Below, piece by piece: positions 44,901 through 57,484 of a stretch of 64,000 nucleotides of DNA. The DNA is from Rosellinia necatrix (Eukaryota; Ascomycota; Sordariomycetes; Xylariales; Xylariaceae), in assembly GCA_021209875.1 (NCBI GenBank), contig JAGYVD010000004.1, positions 1,302,001 through 1,366,000 on the forward strand, written 5' to 3'. The notes beneath the pieces are model-generated. The model did not search any database and was not told the origin of the DNA. It was given only the letters and a program-made list of their open reading frames with translations. Within the stretch, counting starts at the first letter, position 1. Every line of letters begins with the position of its first letter. Position numbers and translations under genes: made by a program.

Positions 44901-47900
44901 AAGAATCTTTCACGCGCGGCCCCTTACAACCCAATCGCACTCCTACGAAAAATGGCCGGGTGCGCAATTCCAATGTGGACAATCAGCGTGGATCCGGCGG
45001 TCAACCTCAATCTTCGCTCAATCCCGACCTGGGCCAAATGGAGACAGCGATTAACGATCGATCCATGACTGCTGTTGAGAGTTCACGCGATAATAGAAAC
45101 AGCGATATATGCAGCGGCGAGCTCCTCATTCCAATGTCCCCAGAGCGTCCTAACACCCGTAAACCCCTCCCAAGTATCCCACATATTAAGCCTGACTACC
45201 CAGCCCTCGTAACACCGACACTCATGTCGCATGTCGATTCATCCCCAGTACATGGAACTCCGATTGAAGCATTCACTCCTTCACTATACTCACGGTCTTT
45301 GGCGAATGATAAGATAGATCAACATTCTGCACATAAACCGCTCTCGTTTTTTGCAAGGCCTATGAGACCAAATGCATCGTTTGGTGCCCGCCGGCGAAAC
45401 CGCACCATGCAGATCGTCGAGTACCTTCTTGCACGAAACGAGGGGGTTTTCCCTGGGCTTCGGTCGCTATTCATGGCGGTCATTTCCGTCTGGGCTAAGG
45501 AGTTCAGAGATCTAGCTCCTCCCGATCGAAGAATTTGTCAAAGCACTGTCAATCAAATGGAACGGGATGGTGTGTTGAAACAAATGCACTTTTTCTTTTT
45601 CGACGACCAGTCAAAGATGCAAGAATGTGTCGTGTTAGTGAAGTCTGATATGGAAAGCGGCCTGCCCGTGGGCTCATCTGACGACCCTCGTGTCATAGCC
45701 GTAAAGGAAAAGATGAGAGAGATGTTTCCAGAGACCTACGTTCCCAACGCCTTTTCGCTATCACCAGACGAGGCCAAGTTATTCGACGAACTTGCATCCC
45801 AAGGCAAAGAGCATAACCAGACACGCAGCCTAAGAGGCCCTAAGGACTTGAAGAAGGTCCAGGATATTGAGACTCTGAGGTACGAGAACTCGGTGATGGG
45901 CAATATTGCGATTCACAGAGCGAACGTGAAGCGGCAAGTGGATGAAGCGCAAGCCGAAACCCAGCCGCCTTCGAAAAGGGCCCGCATGGGTGTTGAGCAA
46001 CCAGCCACCCTAGAGAGGGCTCGAAAACCTCGAAGGCGACCCGACAAACACGAAATGTGGGACAGTGGCAAGCTGGCTGTCTATATCTGGAGCCAAAGAC
46101 AAATACCTAACGCCATGTGGGAGCAGCATCGTTCTTGTCTGCAAGATCCCGCAACAGGATCCTGGTCTTGGATGCCAGATATGGATCCATCGCAACCGAG
46201 TGGTATAAACACAATACTTTCTTCGGTCAAAAGTGCTAGGCATATTGATGCGTCCCTGAAAAGAAAGGCTCGCAGAGGATGGAGTAGCATTGATGCTCCT
46301 AATGGGGGTAATTCAGGGTACCCGTACGGCGATCAAAACACCGGAGAGGTCTTTATCACTGCAAAGGACGTGCTGGTCGCTGATGGGTATGGACTTGATG
46401 GCCCCGATCGCACTATCCGCAGAGCCAAGGCTTCTCTTTCATTTGGAGGGGATATTCTAGCATCGGACGAAGACGAGGGTATATATGAAGATGACAGTGA
46501 GACATCCGATGAAGGGAGCACTCGCTCTGACATATCTAGAGTGGTATGTGCCACTAGTGATGCTCTCGATGGCAATCGGGGAGGATGGCCTACCGCTCGA
46601 AGTGTTTTCTCCGAGACTCAGCATATGATAAGCTACCCTGCCATTGAGCCAATAGCGAACTCCTTTCAACTACCGAAACAAAATTTGCCACGCAATGTCC
46701 ATGATATCTTAAACGCCAGGCATCGTGTTCACTCTTTCAAAAGGTGGGCTGATCCGGTCTATGGCAAGTTCTTACGAAATCTCGGGATTATCGCGAGGTG
46801 GGAGCAATCGGCCGATGGGGTTCGGGCTTTTACGCGAGAGATGGCTGTACCGAAACGCATTTATCTCTCTCTCTCACTCGATGAACACAGGCTCGGCCAG
46901 AAGCCCACAAGCCTGGAGTGGCTCAGCTTTAATCAACTCACCCCGGACAACATACCAGACGAAATAAAGAATACACCGCCCGAGGACGTAGAATATGGGT
47001 TGTCCTTTTTAATGGCGGAGAGTCGCAGGGCGGGCGTGACAAATGGCACCAATAGGAATAAAGAATTCCAGACGATGGGACACAGTACAACCAATAATGA
47101 CAGCTTGAGAGCAACAACGGCACCTCGGAAACCCTTTAGCCGGATTCAGACCGCGATACTTCCATCGCCAATGACACCGCCTATACAATCTGAGGGCTTC
47201 ATTGAATACAAGACCCGAGACCTTACTCACATACCGAGACAACCAAGGGGTCGTTTTAACAAGCCTCCGGCACATGATGAGAAGCTAGGCTCGAAACGAG
47301 AAGATGAGCTTGTTGCTGCGTGTGTTGTCTTCAGGACTCTCCTTGGAGGGCTTGATAGGAACCTGGATATCGGCCTGCTCCTCAAGCACTTCCCAGGGAT
47401 GTCTTTGTCTGCCATCAAGAAATTTTGGCCTCGAATTAGCAGGGAGCGAAAATCATACGTTCAGGCGTTAACAGCAAAGTTTCAATCCGCATTTTTGAGC
47501 GCCTACGAGAGCGGCGAGCTGCCGCAGCTTGATTATGATGATATCGAGAACTATGATTGGCCGAGGCTAATCCTGTGGACTACTCAACTGGAGACACACG
47601 AGGATGTGGACCTCCCACAATCACGAGAGGCACTACATCAGACACAGACGATCGAAGATGTCACCAATGAGGTCGTTGATTGGAGAGAAACATGGTTTTC
47701 CACCACTTCAACCTACAACCGAATTGAAGCGGTCGCTAGTGAGACGATGTCGATTCCTCTACCCCCTAAGTATCCACAAGATAGAGCGATATTAGAGCGC
47801 GCTCGTACATGGGTTCGGTCGATATGCTGCACCTCGCTTAGGGGAGTGAACGTGAAGGAAAAGGTGATTCCGAGGCTGCTTGAGTTGGGCAACGGCGATG

Positions 47901-48688
47901 TGACTGAAACCAATCGGATATTGGAAAAGGCTGTTGCTGGGCTCAATAGAGAGAAGGTGATTACCCGAACGAAAGGGAAAGACCTCGGCGGCAACTTTAG
48001 GATTCACGGCACGTTTTCTAAGCAGCTGGAAAAGATGGCAGCCACACCAAAATTTAGGCAGGCGATTGCATTCAAATCACAGCTTGACGAGGTCTTCCGT
48101 CACACCGACGAATATAGTCTACCATACGCCTCTGACGACGGGTCCGTCATGGCAGCACTAAACCTGCAGGCCCATGGTCGGATACGCATCGAGACAGTTG
48201 GCCTGCCTAGCATTCCCTTCGGCTTCGAACCCGGTAACTACGAAGGTAGAACGTTCCCCAAGAGCTACTACCATTTCAAGATGCGCCTCGTGCCAACCGA
48301 GAAGTACCTATTCGACGAAGACATGGCGCTGCTTGAGCAGGCCCGGAGAATGGAGCCGCCGACGCAGGGGCCCGGGGGCAAGATCCCGATCTGGGTCGAC
48401 TTCTTCGGCAAGGTAGACACCGCCCGCTGGGCCGACTACGTCAGCATGATCGTCTTCACACTGGCCATCAAGGGCCCGATCGTGCCGAGGATGTGCGTCA
48501 CCCTGCTGAAGCCCATGATCGACGAGTTCGAGGTCCAGCTGATCGTCGACTGGCTCGACGGGCTCGGCCTCATACAGCGGGCCGTGAACGGCTGCGGCGT
48601 GACGAGCGCCGAGTGGTGGTGGCTCGTGGCCGGACATGTCGTCCAGGCGAGTGGCAGGGCTGTGGGGAAGCACAGTATTGCTGGGTAG
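41945..48688 (+). CDS. TFC3: B-block-binding subunit of transcription factor TFIIIC (Tfc3/tau138-like), 2216 aa
   Basis: A 67-nt first exon (41945-42011, MGPGLDELIESLLTEIAFSGVRG) splices across a 93-nt intron (branch GCAGCTAACG, acceptor TCTTAG) to one 6584-nt exon (42105-48688). The B-block winged helix lies around residues 195-265 (EWRALVDIASVKEKGILQGDLVRLTGQDKRSLPTRTDAL...KLWLAQFA). It recognises the internal B box of tRNA genes for RNA polymerase III. Later conserved blocks are RRRNRTMQIVEYLLARNEGVFPG (about 1100), TSLEWLSFNQL, and the C-terminal TARWADYVSMIVFTLAIKGPIVPRM. Unusual details are a TATATATAT peptide tract (about 155-167) from a degenerate ACGGCG-type DNA repeat, and a zinc-finger-like FPCDKCGNSWKNSNGLEYHL...C around 786-813. 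The size fits fungal orthologues. Confidence 0.93.
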
Positions 48689-48956
48689 ATGCGTAATTGT
48701 GTTTAGCTGCTCTGTATATCGTTGTGAAGGCGTTCAAAATAGATCATGGGTTAATACAGACACAATTGAAATATCAGGGGTGAAATGGATACAGCTATAC
48801 GTTTTCTGCACCATTTTGTGAAATGTCCATTATTATAATAAATGTACGAACTCATGATTTGATATTGATGAAAAAATAACTTTATTTATTATCATGCTCT
48901 TGCTGTATTTTAGGCGCCATTTTAATGTTCTGTGCGCAGAAACTTGAAAGACTTGC

Positions 48957-49844
48957 TCAGGTTTCTCGCCGGTCTGTAGTGTTTAGACAGATAACATATT
49001 GAAGCGAGACTGCATCCAATACCATATCTGAAAGGTCCGGGATGCGTGGGCCAAGATCGTCAAGATTGCTATAGCTAGAAATGAAAGAAGTCGCACCAGT
49101 GAAAACCGACCCGCGATCTTGATTATTTTCTACCTGCGTCCTCGGTTCATCGTTGTCTATCAGCTCTACAAATGTCGTCGCAACAATTTCGCCTAGGTTG
49201 TCAGAAGCGTGATCAGATCTTGGCTGAGCTGCTAATTCCTTCTGATGTAACTGTCTGTACCGAAGTGCCTCTCGTCTCAAAGTAATTGCGTTCCCCAATC
49301 TCTGCATAAGTGGGTGATATCAGAGCCAATCCCAAGGCATAGTTCATCGATTTCGCTAGTCGGCCCCGTGCCGTCGTAGTCTCCCGTGTTGGGGCGTTTA
49401 TTGTTGTCAGTATTGGAGCTGTGATGGTGAAAGCTTGCTACCCTATTTGATGAAATACCAGATAGTATGCGGTACACTGGAAAACATTAGAACAGCAACT
49501 CCATGGTATATGGCTGGTTCCGAATTGTGCTTACACTTGCAGCTAAGCTCCGAGAGTCTTTTTAAGCCATCCATAACGCTTTGGTGCATACGTTCGCTGT
49601 TCCGCAACCGAAATTCAAGGGATCTAGGAGAGTGTGCAGGATGAAACGCGCCCAAATTCGAAGCCGATATTCTGAATCTTCCCCACTCATCCTCAATATT
49701 ACGCCCTCGCAGCGCAGTGGTGTCACCCTCAATCAACGCTACAACAGCGCTATTGAGATGTAATGCGCAATTCGATGCCCGTGTAGGGATATACTCTAAG
49801 TTAGTGCTGTTGGCAGGGCCTACTTTAGCAAACCGGCTGGCCAT
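48957..49844 (-). pseudogene. Broken fungal zinc-finger-type regulator gene: frameshifted and missing its 3' half
   Basis: The minus strand starts with ATG at 49844. The first segment contains WGRFRISASNLGAFHPAHSPRSLEFRLRNSERMHQSVMDGLKRLSELSC, a conserved N-terminal domain of fungal proteins that usually continue into C2H2 zinc fingers. A likely intron (donor GTGTAAGC, acceptor AAATAG at about 49445) leads in phase to KVASFHHHSSNTDNN... and SEIDELCLGIGSDITHL. At about 49310 the frame then breaks. The conserved continuation QRLGNAITLRREALRYRQLHQKEL lies in another frame and no GT-AG intron fits between them, so one base appears lost. The 3' part reads to VLDAVSLQY and stops at 48957. The C2H2 fingers expected after this point are absent from the remaining 270 bases before the TFIIIC gene. 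Two defects make it a pseudogene. Confidence 0.75.
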
Positions 49845-51648
49845 TTAAGAGGGAGAAGATGTCGCTCTTTCGACAACTAGTGCTGAAGCGATGGCTAGAG
49901 CTTTCCTACTGTCGATGGCGAAGATATCTTGGGTTAAGCCAAAGCGCCGCCACTGGTGTCAGTCGTCTTTTGAACCCATAGGCGTGCATCGATTTTGACG
50001 ACTTGTGCACTTGGCCTTGACTCACTACTCTTTTTGGTGCCGACCGACTTATGCGCAGCTCTGCAGTGGCACCAAAGAGTCGGCGAAGAATGTGGATATG
50101 AGCTTTCCGATGCTATTCGCCGGTGCATGGTGTGTGCATTAGGTGACCCCGAATTCATCAAGGCTGTCTGGTATGGTGTTAAGATCCACTAAAGGACCCA
50201 CTGGCAATGGATGGAATCCTACTCAGTGTACAAATCGCTGTACAATTAATTAGCTTCACTCTCTTTTCTACTTAGTCAGTCAGTCACATATTTGGTCCTA
50301 ATTCTGAAGTCTTGTTGTATTTGCTGCGATTCAGCACATAAATACTATTTCCTGCGTGTTGCTAGCCCTGACATATGGTGTTGTCCAACCGCTGGAGAAT
50401 TTTTTATTGGCTTGGAATAATAATAGGGAGCAGCATTTTGTCAGGGATTTCTTGTGAGTCCAATGTAACACAGGTAACAGGGAGGATTTGTATGGAGTAC
50501 CTTACACGTGGTAGCCATGAATATATTATATATTGTTGATACTACTAGTTATATAAAAAGTTTACGAATATATTCCTCATTAATACATGTTGTTGCCTTA
50601 GTCATAGAATATTATATTATTTACCTAAACATGTTGCCTATTTAGTCATATAATATGTTAAGCCCATTTATTTCAATCTACAAGCCTAACAATTAACGAT
50701 ACTAATGCCTACTTTTATACCCAGCTCTTCATTTCTAGCCTACCTGCTATATTACTATAATTTAACTTCATTTTAGATAGTTTGTTATTTTTTTTATAGT
50801 TGACAAATATACCGCTTTTGCTCTATAACAGTCACTCGGTTCTAACAGTAGATTTAATACGGGTTGACGGGTTCCTCACTAATACAATAGAAAAGTTGTG
50901 CTTCTTATTCTATAAAGAACATTATTCCTGGTACTCTATATTCATTCAAAGACCTCACACAGTTTCTACATTCCCAACCTGAGTTGCTTCAAGCAAGGAT
51001 GAATTTGCTGGTAGCTAATACCTAACTTCAGATGTGCTACATATAACTAAAGATTGTTCCCAGCCTGCCTCTGGGGCTTCTTAGACAGATGGGTGGGCCA
51101 AGCCGCGTGAAAGTGTTCAAGTTAGGTTACTCGTCATATTAGAGCCATATCAAATAGATCACATTTTGGCTCGATAGGAAGGACAGACAATTCTTTGTGC
51201 ATTATTTAATTGGGTACATAACAAAGGATAAAGAATGTCGATGAGAATTTAGGCAGCTAAAAATGACCGTATCCCTTACCAACAACGCTGTTACACTTCA
51301 GTGCTGAAATGCCACCGCCTTCATTGGTCCACTCATACATCCGTCCGAGTCAGCAAGGATACGCGAGACAAGTGGAGCGCCACACGATTGACTTGAGAAA
51401 ACTTGCTACGTCAGCCGCCCTGTTTGTGAGTATGTTAGGTTCGGAATGAGGAATAATGTTGTATTTGTTATGGAGCTATTTCCTAAGCTAGGGTGAAAGG
51501 TGGAATGGTTTAGGGTCCCAGGTGCACGGACCACCCTACAAGTATTACAACAACTTGTAAGACGTTAGTTATCCCGATAAACTATTTCTTGCTCACACGA
51601 GTAGATAAAGCAGTGGTATTTGGAGAGAATTTCGTGGAAGCACTCATT
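49845..51648. other. AT-rich gene-poor interval
   Basis: About 1.8 kb between two pseudogenes. At 50520-50800 it is strongly AT-rich, with a degenerate direct repeat (ATGTTG..GCCT...TTAGTCATA at 50586-50607 and 50630-50651). A 65-codon frame at 49995-50192 (TDLCAALQWHQRVGEECGYELSDAIR) looks protein-like but has no recognisable family and may be a gene relic. No transposon ends were identified. Confidence 0.4.
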
Positions 51649-52896
51649 ATGGCGCAGTCGTTCCCTCAACCCAACATTGGTTTCCTGCGATGCATAGTGG
51701 ACGAATACCGGCCCGGCCTCACTATGTATGAAGAATTCTATCGCCAAGTCCATCACGATCCCGAGATCTCGGGCATGAAGGTAAATACCGCTGCCCTCGT
51801 CGCACAGAATCTGAGAAGACTGGATTTTGAAGTTCATACCGATATCGGAGGCTATGGGGTGGCTGCCGTGTTCCACAAATGGCGAAGGTAAAACGATTCT
51901 AATGCGAGCTGGGCTCGATGCTCTACTTATTCTTGAGGAGACAGATATCTCTTACAAGAGCACTAAGAGGGTGATTGATCGCTACGGAAACGAGCGTCCG
52001 ATCATGCACGCATGTGGCCATGGTATGAACATGGCCGCGCTCTTAGCCGCGTCGGGTCTCTTGAAAGCAACAGCGCACAAGTGCAGCGGTACACTGGTTG
52101 TCGTCTTTCAGCCCGATGAGGAGGAAACTGGTGGTGCACAAGCAATAGCTGACGATGGACTGTATACAAAAGTTCCCGTGCCTAATATCATGCTAGGTCA
52201 GCACGTCGTCCCACTAAAGAGCGGAACAGTGGCTCTCCGCTCTGGGCCAGTTCTGGTTGCTGCCGATTCTGTCAACATCAGAGTCACCGGGGTCCCTGTC
52301 CAGGAGTCAATCCCCAGCAGTGTGTTGACCCTGTCGCCACGGCGATGAAAATCATTCCACGCCTGGAAGACGAGGTTCGGAAAGAAGTAGGATCGCACGA
52401 AGATGTCACTATCGTATGTTGGGGTTTCGATGCAATGATCCCTGGAAACGACTACGTCGCATATGCCGACTTCTTGCTTGACATAAAAACAGTCAAGCCC
52501 ACAGTTCGGGAGAAGGTTCACGAAGCGATTAGGCGTCACATCAGGGATGGATGCAAAGCAGAAAATACTCCACGCGAACCGGAGGTTAACTCCACAGCTC
52601 GTGCGCCACTTACAGCAAATGACCCTTCGGTGTCGGTGGCCATTGGTCGTGTTTTTGGGGGATATTTCGGCGCCAATGCTGTCGAGAAACAATTCACCCG
52701 GGCATGTGAGGACTTCTCAACGCTCGGCGCGGAACACTCTGTGCCTTATGCATACTGAAACTTTGGAGGGAGTCAAATAACTGATGGACCAGTGCCAACA
52801 AACCATTCCCCAGTCTTTGTGCCCGCTATTCAACCAACATTGCAGGTTGGAGCTGATGCTATGGCTCTTGCAGCTTTGACGTTTCTGGTGTCGTAG
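51649..52896 (+). pseudogene. M20-family amidohydrolase (peptidase M20D type) pseudogene
   Basis: Homology runs the full length of the family but in three frames. It starts MAQSFPQPNIGF at 51649. Next is LTMYEEFYRQVHHDPEISG. A one-base insertion at about 51880 turns VFH-NGEGKT out of frame. The second segment has GKTILMRAGLDAL, HACGHGMNMAALL and VFQPDEEETGGAQAIADDGLY. A second shift near 52275-52300 precedes QQCVDPVATAMKIIPR. The last segment has CEDFSTLGAEHSVPYAY, then TGA at 52756-52758 where Trp is expected, and homology continues (NFGGSQITDGPVPTNHSP...) to TAG at 52894-52896. Metal-site residues are also changed: Gly for Asp in RADMDAL, and Gly and Asn for Asp and His in HACGHDxH. A functional copy would hydrolyse N-acyl amino acids or similar amides. 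Confidence 0.88.
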
Positions 52897-54464
52897 GTTA
52901 TATAAGCCCGTTGTAGCAATGCGAGATGGAAAAAGTGATAGAGCGATACTTGGTGATTGATACGAGAAGTTGAAGTCGAAGATCCTCATCCATGTAGCCA
53001 GGCCGCATCAGAAGATCGTCAACATATGAGCCGTTTTGTTTTCCAAACTAGCTGTGATAGGCGTAACGGGCGTTGCAGAGAACCGCGGTTTGTTTGCACT
53101 GGTGTCGCCATCGAGCGACATTAACGTTGTCACCGCCCCTGAACGAAAACTATTCTGTGTTATCTTTCGAAAATATATCTGCGTCGCGAGCTCGGTTGCT
53201 CCGTATATCAATATATCTCTATATACCGGCTAAAGAGCTGCTTTCATAGTATTATCAATTAAAAGCTTGATTGAGCATATAGATGAAGTTAAAAATCAGC
53301 GATACCTAGGCGTTTATGTTCAAATGTTCAAATCCGTTGGTTCCACTTTAGAAAAAAGACACTTCGATTAGTCTAGCTGACAAATATATGAGACTATGGT
53401 AATAGTTAGAAGTAGAGAGTGTGACGGATTATCGAGGAATTTTATGGCACAACACCACCCCAATAGTTTGAAATAATAAATACGCAAATATATGCCCCTA
53501 ACATTACTTTATCTGTCGCCATGGGTGCAATGGTGACCATTTCCCACTATGCCAACCCCCTGGTGAAGGGGTGTGCCAGTTAGAACCCTAAGTAGACTAT
53601 ATAGTCTCCACTAGCTCTATCTAGGTTACCTACCGCAACTTTATCGAAGTGACTATGAATAGTGTGGGTGCTATTTAAAGATCTAGCTGATGACGAGCCG
53701 CTCAAGTTGTTATAATAATTTTCTAAAGGAGAAGCGGAACCATTAATCCCTGCGCAATGATGGCTGTGTATACGCGAGTTACTCCATGACAAATTTTATA
53801 TTCTATCTCATAATATGTCTTTCTTTCCTCCATTACTGTTGTCTAATTTAGACATCTTTTGAATTGGCTACATAATCTATGACCATCATATACATTGACT
53901 TAACAGCGAGTGCGTCGTCTGGTCTTCTGATATGAAACCCTATTCAAAGATGTTATTTCAAGATGGGCCATTTCATTAAGACTGTAACAGCGTATAGACT
54001 ATTCCGTTATTTTGTTCTACGCCTGAGTCTTGAAACCCCGGTTATGCTAGGTATTCGTATTGGGGACCAACCAACCCCCCGAGCCACCACGCGCTTGGGG
54101 GCTCGTAGAATACAATAACCGCTCATATGACTTCTCATGACCCAACACGGTTAGATGGTTAGTTAGGAGTCGATTATTGCTGCATCCCGGGACGGAGCGT
54201 ACGAGTTAACTGATCCACTAATATATAATATAATTGACGCCGGCAAGGGATTAATAGTTTCTTTGTTTCCATCTTTCATTGATGTCAGTTTTATATCGCT
54301 ATATATTCTTCGCTCTTCTGCCTCTTGTATTCATCTCATAATCAACGCGTATCTCTGTGAACTCATATTCCCCGCGCTCTGCCTTTCGGCATTCCAGGCT
54401 TGCCTATCGCTAGCGGTAAATACAACGTGCGCTCTTGATTGTAGATGGCCTCTCGGCTGACCTT
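52897..54464. other. Gene-poor interval
   Basis: About 1.6 kb without a supported gene. It is moderately AT-rich with scattered stops in all frames. No transposon ends, RNA gene or tandem repeat could be recognised. Confidence 0.4.
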
Positions 54465-55440
54465 TTAACCGTCTTTCCGGTAAATCTTACGATATTTAGT
54501 TGTTTCTATTCCCGACCCATTACCCACCGACGTTCTGTCTTCCCTGGACGGGTTTGCATGACTGACACGACGTTTGCGATAAACGCGAGAGCTATCATTG
54601 CTGAGGGGGTCGGGGGAAGATGCTAGTGCAGGGTCGGCTTGTGCAAGCGACGGTGTTTCACCCCGGGGAAGCAAACGTCGGAGTCGACGGGGTCGAGGAA
54701 ACTCTGCCCCAACATCATTGAGAGGAACTTCGGTTCCTAGTACCGGCAATGGGTGGTTGCCGGACATTGTATTACCTACCTGATTGATACTGGGCCTGGT
54801 CATATATTCCCTTGCAGGATTTGATCCAGCTACGCGAGCTGGAGACGGCTGGTATGGCGCCATATCATTCGGCATCACCGAAGAGAAATAGGGTTGACTA
54901 GGCATCATGCTATACCCCTTACCATAGTCGTACATACCACCTCCCATTTCTCCCATCATTGTTTCATCATTGTGATAAAAATCGGAGAACGTGTTATAAT
55001 TCTGATCTAGCGTCGGATATTGCGGCAAGCTGGGTATTGTCCCTGAAGAAAACGAGGGATCGTAGGCTGTCCCATACACCGGATCAAGTGTTTGGTACAT
55101 TGTGGCATCGTTTAAATAGGCGTTCCCTGTTAATGTGTCAAACAACGGCAAATTATTAGGGTTGGTCTGTAGAGTCTGGCTTTGCTGCATAGGATACATT
55201 GGCGCCGTGTTATTGGCCTAGAAATCAATCGTGTCAGGTCTTCATATATCTCGTAATGGCAAAAAAACATACCAACGACGATGGCGGGCTTCGTCCTAAG
55301 CATAGGTGGCAATGATGACGCTGTGGGTCAAACGAGTCGAACCACCATCCGCAGCCAGAGCACTGTTTCTCTATTGTAAACTCTCCTCGGCGATTTGGCC
55401 ACCGTTTCTGGCATTCTTGCTGCTTTTCGGTCTTCGGCAT
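54465..55440 (-). CDS. Uncharacterised 306-aa protein with FYVE-like half zinc site
   Basis: The minus strand has exon 1 at 55440-55273 and exon 2 at 55217-54465, phase 0, across a 55-nt intron (GTATGT...TTTCTAG). The start at 55440 (MPKTEKQQECQKRWPNRRGEF) is the first ATG in frame. Residues about 26-46 read CSGCGWWFDSFDPQRHHCHLC, a C-x2-C-x12-HHC-x2-C cluster that looks like the first zinc half-site of a FYVE finger, but there is no second half. The middle is rich in Tyr, Met, Gln, Asn and Pro (low complexity, prion-like, with TMMGEMGGGMYDYGKGYSMM). The C-terminal 70 residues are basic, with PRPRRLRRLLPRGE and RKRRVSHANPSRED, suggesting nuclear targeting. There is no signal peptide. I do not recognise the family. 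It may be a small DNA- or RNA-associated fungal protein. Confidence 0.65.
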
Positions 55441-57484
55441 GGCTCGCAATGATTGCGCCGAGCAAGGTGGAAGAAATAGAGACGACGACAACAACGACGA
55501 TGATATGCTTCTTCAATTTCAGTGGTCGATGCTTACTATATCAATAGCAAGTTGTATTACTTTCGGGTGTTCGTTCGAACAAGCTTTGTTCAGTTTGAGT
55601 TGATAGAAGGTCTCCGGAAGGTTGGTTTTCAAAGACCGAAGTCAAGAGCACTGCACCGAAGCGTTGATCATTGGATGGTTACCGTGTAGATTGTATCCCT
55701 TGCATGAAGTAGACAAGGCTTAGAACTAACATCCACCGAGGTCGAGTAATATATGTATAGCCTCCCGCTCTGTCACGTGCGATAAATGAACAGAAACTCA
55801 ACAAATAAATTCCACAGAGCCCATATGACTCAACGTTATTAAATAGCCGGCGATACGCGCCGGGTGTATAGGTGACACTGTTACGGTACACGCGGTGCCT
55901 TTTTCAAGGCAGCAAGTAGGCGGTTGTAGTTGATGCTCGTTTGATTGGACAAAGTTGTTAAGTAAATAATGTTGCTCGGGCCAACAGGCTCAGCGGTCAT
56001 AGTTTCGGAGACTGCGATAGACAAGCGCACCTCACCTGATGCAGCGAGCGGGTCTAGACGCCAAGCTTCGATAGGGGAACTTGATTCGAAAAATGAGTAT
56101 GATACCACGTTGTTCATTCTGGGGCTACTAGCGGTATGTAGACTAGTTTCGGGTTGTTAGTCTATCACGTTACGTCGGCAAGTTACACGGTTCACAAGGG
56201 GTGCCCAGTGGGTAGACAACTAAAGTGGATCAAACTAATGGTCATGGTGATGAGTGCGAGAACGTTACCGCTGTTACATTCGCTGGGGGGGCTGAAAACA
56301 GGTTAAAGGCTGTAGGGTAAGGTAATCGGCGAAACAAGGGAGGATACATCTGGTCGGAATACGTTGAGTCAATTGTGGAGCCAATGTCTGACAGAGTACC
56401 CCGGTTAGGAGGCTAGTGAATGCTTTTTCAACATGACGCTGTAGGCGTTTATCATGTTTCCTGGGGCAAGTCCCCTCGCTACACCTGAAATCAACTCCTA
56501 CGTATAGTATGACGACTCTTGGGTATATGTTGACAATCATTGTTTGGTATGGACACTCGTACATAGGCTCTCGTATCGCAATGCTATAAACAACTGCAAA
56601 GCAATAAAGCCACGCAAGTGTTGAGGAGAGCAAACAAGTAGTTGAAATGATGGGATGCGTTAGTACTGTCGGGTAAAGCTGGGTAACACCATTTAAGTTA
56701 GCCTCTTTTTAACGTTGATATCCAATCTTGGGTTCAATGCCGTAATAAAGAACAACATCTCCCAAGAAGCAGGGATACTCAACACTCAGTACCTACAGGT
56801 TCTCATGTTGTCTCGACCGACTTTCCATTCCATCATTCTCTCATTGCAGCCGCCGGCCCTCGATTTACCACAGGCAATACGAGTAATTACTAAAACGTAA
56901 TATCGCGTGCCTGCATACGTATATACCTGCATGGACGGTGACGGCGCGAATTGGCCAGGTTGGCTAATTACCATACGGAAACCTAGCAAGGCAGTTAATC
57001 CATTGAGGAAAGATTAACCTACCTGCTTTCTTGAGCCATTCATTCTACTTTGAACTATCGAATTAGGCCTTTTCCTTTTTTCTTGATATCATTGCTACAT
57101 TAGTTACCCTTAAAGCAGACCGGTTGTCGGAACTCCACCCCGATAAAAATTTAGGTCAAAGGTCTGAATGTCTAGCCTCACCTTAGGTGACTAGGTTCCA
57201 ACGGCCACCAAACCCACCTGCATGCCTGAAGGGTGTTCTTAAGCGATTATGAAAACACGATGAACTTCACTTCTTTTTAACCGTCAATATAATATAGAAT
57301 GTCCAATCCGAAGTTAATTAGATGCCTCATTTACATATCATGGCACCATAAAAACTGGGTGTCATGGCCTCCATTTTGGGAACTAAAAATCTCCAAATTT
57401 ATATTTCCCAACTACATAATTCACGACAAGCGCTGCTATATAATTTAGCACCACGTTTTTGCGAGACCAGGTACACGTATGACC
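55441..57484. other. Gene-poor interval
   Basis: About 2 kb between two minus-strand genes. No frame longer than about 120 codons, none with recognisable content. The 150 bases upstream of 55440 include (GTCGTC)-like simple sequence on the minus strand. No RNA gene is seen. Confidence 0.4.

Noticed and set aside
49995..50192. 65-codon frame with a protein-like sequence (CAALQWHQRVGEECGYEL)
   Set aside because: No family recognised, no splice partners found and too short. It may be a relic and is not called as a gene.
54080..54110. Short CGAGCC/GGCTCG inverted repeat
   Set aside because: A six-base stem is expected by chance, and no terminator or transposon context is present.
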